Under the pieces are notes generated by a model. The model searched no databases. It saw nothing but the letters and a program-made list of their open reading frames with translations, and was not told the origin of the DNA. DNA of 15,182 nt. It comes from DAOUMF01 sp034411955 (GTDB lineage: Bacteria > Chloroflexota > Dehalococcoidia > SM23-28-2 > RBG-16-64-32). The translations under genes and the position numbers were made by a program. This document shows, piece by piece, positions 13,546 to 15,182 of the stretch (within the stretch, counting starts at the first letter, position 1; each line of letters begins with the position of its first letter). The stretch spans positions 1 to 15,182 of the forward strand of contig DAOUMF010000006.1 of the NCBI GenBank assembly GCA_034411955.1, given 5' to 3'.

Positions 13546-13554
13546 TGATATAAT
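13546..13554 (+). promoter_or_regulatory. Extended -10 promoter of the LysR gene
   Basis: TGATATAAT is a perfect extended -10 (TG, one base, TATAAT at 13549-13554). No good -35 box is seen at the usual distance, which fits extended -10 promoters. The transcript would begin near 13561, about 58 nt ahead of the ATG at 13619. Confidence 0.65.
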
Positions 13555-13618
13555 CCGTTTGAGTTTCTTGTGCTGAACCATAGGCATTGTCGATGACTCA
13601 CACCGAGAGCGCACGCTA

Positions 13619-14521
13619 ATGGACCTAGGTCAGGTTGAGGCCTTTGTCCAGGTGTCCGCCCACAACAGCTTCAGCCGCGCCGCAGAAGTTCTCCAGTTGA
13701 CTCAGCCCTCTATTACTGCCCGTATTCAGTCCCTGGAGCGAGAGATGGGCGAGGAGTTGTTCGAACGGGGCGGCCGCGGCGTACGCCTCACGGACGCTGG
13801 TCTCGCCTTCCTCCCTTACGCGGAGCGCATCCTCCAGACCGTGGCCGAGGGACGGGACGTCATCGACGAGGTGCGCAACGTCCAGCTCGGCTCCCTCCAT
13901 CTGGGCTCCGCCTTCACCATCTCCACTTACGTTCTCCCCCGCATCCTGCACACTTTTCGCGACCGCTACCGCGGCGTCGACGTAGCTATCCGCACAGGCC
14001 GCTCCGAACAGGTGCTGGCCATGATTCAGGCCGATGAGGTGCAGGTGGGCCTCGTTCGCTCCCTGTCCCACCAGGACATTGAGACCGTGCACCTGTACGA
14101 CGATGAGATAGTACTCATCGTCAACCCGGATCACCCCTTCTCCGTCCGCGGCGCCACTGCGGTAGAGGAGGTCGCCAGCGAGCCCATCGTCCTGTTTGAC
14201 CGCAGTTCGTCCTACTTCGGCCTCACCCACGGGTTCTTCCGACAGGCGGGGGTCGTGCCCAACATAGCTATGGAGCTGGACTCCCTGGAGGCCACCAAGC
14301 GCATGGTGGAGGAGGGGCTCGGCATAGCCCTCGTTCCCCTGATCACCATCGAGCGTGAGCTGCAGGACGGTAGACTGGTCAAGATACAAATGGTGGACGC
14401 GCCGCCTCTGAAGCGTTCCGTCTCCCTCATCTATAAGCGGCACCGCAAGCGCCCCCGTACCGTCCAGGCGTTTATCGACACCCTGGCGGAGATGTACGCC
14501 CTCAGCATTCCCGTAGCGTGA
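13619..14521 (+). CDS. LysR-family transcriptional regulator
   Basis: A 300-residue DNA-binding regulator. The winged helix-turn-helix occupies about residues 1-60, with the LysR signature FSRAAEVLQLTQPSITARIQSLE (18-40), a linker helix to about 88, and a periplasmic-binding-protein-like effector domain from about 91 (LGSLHLGSAFTISTYVLPRIL) to the end, with the EATKRMVEEGLGIALVP block near 223-239. Length is normal. LysR proteins usually control a divergent neighbour and their own gene; here that neighbour is the ABC exporter. The N-terminal sequence aligns with the family start, so ATG at 13619 is accepted although only a weak GAGAGCGC lies ahead. The effector cannot be predicted. Confidence 0.93.
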   Translation: MDLGQVEAFVQVSAHNSFSRAAEVLQLTQPSITARIQSLEREMGEELFERGGRGVRLTDAGLAFLPYAERILQTVAEGRDVIDEVRNVQLGSLHLGSAFTISTYVLPRILHTFRDRYRGVDVAIRTGRSEQVLAMIQADEVQVGLVRSLSHQDIETVHLYDDEIVLIVNPDHPFSVRGATAVEEVASEPIVLFDRSSSYFGLTHGFFRQAGVVPNIAMELDSLEATKRMVEEGLGIALVPLITIERELQDGRLVKIQMVDAPPLKRSVSLIYKRHRKRPRTVQAFIDTLAEMYALSIPVA

Positions 14522-14821
14522 GCGCTCCTAAGGTAACCGCCGCCTAACCTTCCCCGCCCCCACCGCGTTCTCCTCGTTGAGGCCGGGCGTGGTGGAAGCG
14601 TAGCAGTAGCCGCGCTTTGGGCGTCTATGCTCTGTGAAGGGCGGTGTCGAGCCGCCTGTCGCAGTGCGAAGGAGTTCGTTATCGCGAATGGGGCTGAGGG
14701 TGCACGGACGTGACTCGTTGAAGCAATCGCTCTCCAAATCCGAGCTACGTGGAATGCTCGCTGGCAGGCCGCGCCTGTTCGAGTGTTGCCAACGACAGGT
14801 GAAGTCCCTCCGGTAGCAACG
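14522..14821. other. Intergenic region between LysR and hydrolase genes
   Basis: These 300 nt hold no convincing gene, promoter or RNA gene. There is one short hairpin, GGCGG (14640-14644) with CCGCC (14652-14656), without a U-tract. A short minus-strand stretch (about 14531-14611) has codon-like G+C at third positions but no start or recognisable family, and may be a gene remnant or chance. Confidence 0.4.
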
Positions 14822-15182
14822 ATGGTCAACGCGCGCACCCTCCTGCTGGTCGACGTCGACCTCCACTGCGTGGAGGAAGGGGAGGGCCTTCCCCTCCTTG
14901 TCCACCACGGCGGGCCGGGGTTGGACAACACCGTGATCGCGCCGCACCTTGGCCCTCTGGCCCACCACCTGCGCCTCATCTGCTACGACCACCGGGGAAG
15001 CGGCCGCTCCGCCCGGCCTCAGGGCCCTGACCCCTATCACATCGACCACTTCGTGGCTGATATAGATAGCGTCGCCAAAGGGCTGGGGCTGGACCGCTTC
15101 GCCCTTCTCGGTCACAGCTTCGGCGGCATCGTAGCCCTCCACTTCGCTCTCGCCCACCCAGACGCCCTGTCCCACCTTATCC
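14822..15182 (+). CDS. Alpha/beta hydrolase, proline-iminopeptidase-like, 5' part (partial)
   Basis: 120 codons run from ATG at 14822 to the right edge without a stop. The oxyanion-hole HGGPG is at 29-33, the YDHRGSGRS strand-turn at 55-63 and the nucleophile elbow GHSFGG at 97-102 with S99. HGGPG followed by D-x-RG-x-G-x-S and G-x-S-x-GG is the pattern of proline iminopeptidases (S33) and of related esterases and C-C bond hydrolases, so the substrate is uncertain until the Asp and His in the missing C-terminal half are seen. The frame stays open upstream, but residues before the ATG have no family similarity and the first strand pair starts right after it. Only AGGTGAAG, about 17 nt upstream, resembles a ribosome binding site. 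Confidence 0.85.
   Translation, partial: MVNARTLLLVDVDLHCVEEGEGLPLLVHHGGPGLDNTVIAPHLGPLAHHLRLICYDHRGSGRSARPQGPDPYHIDHFVADIDSVAKGLGLDRFALLGHSFGGIVALHFALAHPDALSHLI

Noticed and set aside
14530..14551. AAGGT/ACCTT pair after the LysR stop as a terminator
   Set aside because: Five-bp stem, 12-nt loop and no U-tract.
14528..14650. Minus-strand stretch with coding-like third positions after the LysR gene
   Set aside because: About 27 codons look coding, but no start, ribosome binding site or family can be seen, and the upstream part of the frame is antisense to the hydrolase. It may be a remnant, but support is too weak to call.

Overview
This is a roughly 65% G+C bacterial window, read as a chromosomal fragment of a free-living bacterium. 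GTG and TTG starts, a lipoprotein with a GETPA-rich linker, an extracellular Ca-binding repeat protein, and several starts that sit about 10 nt after a -10 box with no Shine-Dalgarno all fit a Chloroflexota (Dehalococcoidia/SAR202-like) genome. That assignment is inference from style, not from a marker gene. No rRNA, tRNA, CRISPR array, transposase or phage gene was seen.

Layout. 1-1303 (-): 5' part of a secreted protein with thrombospondin type 3 Ca-binding repeats, running off the left edge. 1391-1723 (+): small acidic tail-anchored membrane protein, sharing a divergent promoter region with it. 2960-1737 (-): two-gene unit of a nitrilase-superfamily amidohydrolase and a small conserved-looking protein. 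3069-3836 (+): an SDR oxidoreductase divergent from the nitrilase. 4645-3869 (-): a lipoprotein. 9901-4786 (-): a tight seven-gene operon: FlK-like thioesterase, HadA-like and HadB-like MaoC dehydratase subunits, FabF-type ketosynthase, PaaI-like thioesterase, LpxL/PatA-type acyltransferase and an MFS transporter. 13306-10194 (-): ABC exporter (LolD/MacB-type ATPase plus an 8-TM FtsX-like permease). 13619-14521 (+): LysR regulator divergent from the exporter. 14822-15182 (+): start of an alpha/beta hydrolase with proline-iminopeptidase-like motifs, running off the right edge.

How the genes may work together. The most coherent unit is the seven-gene operon. It joins a condensing enzyme, a two-subunit dehydratase, two thioesterases, a membrane-lipid acyltransferase and an exporter, which looks like a dedicated pathway that builds, releases or transfers, and possibly exports, an acyl product. 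It has no acyl carrier protein, ketoreductase or enoyl reductase of its own, so these would come from elsewhere; the SDR at 3069 is one possible but unproven supplier. The ABC exporter and the LysR gene may form a regulator/target pair. Regulatory DNA is unusually readable: two divergent promoters sharing one -35 box near 1354, an inverted repeat of -10-like boxes between nitrilase and SDR, and three leaderless-type starts.
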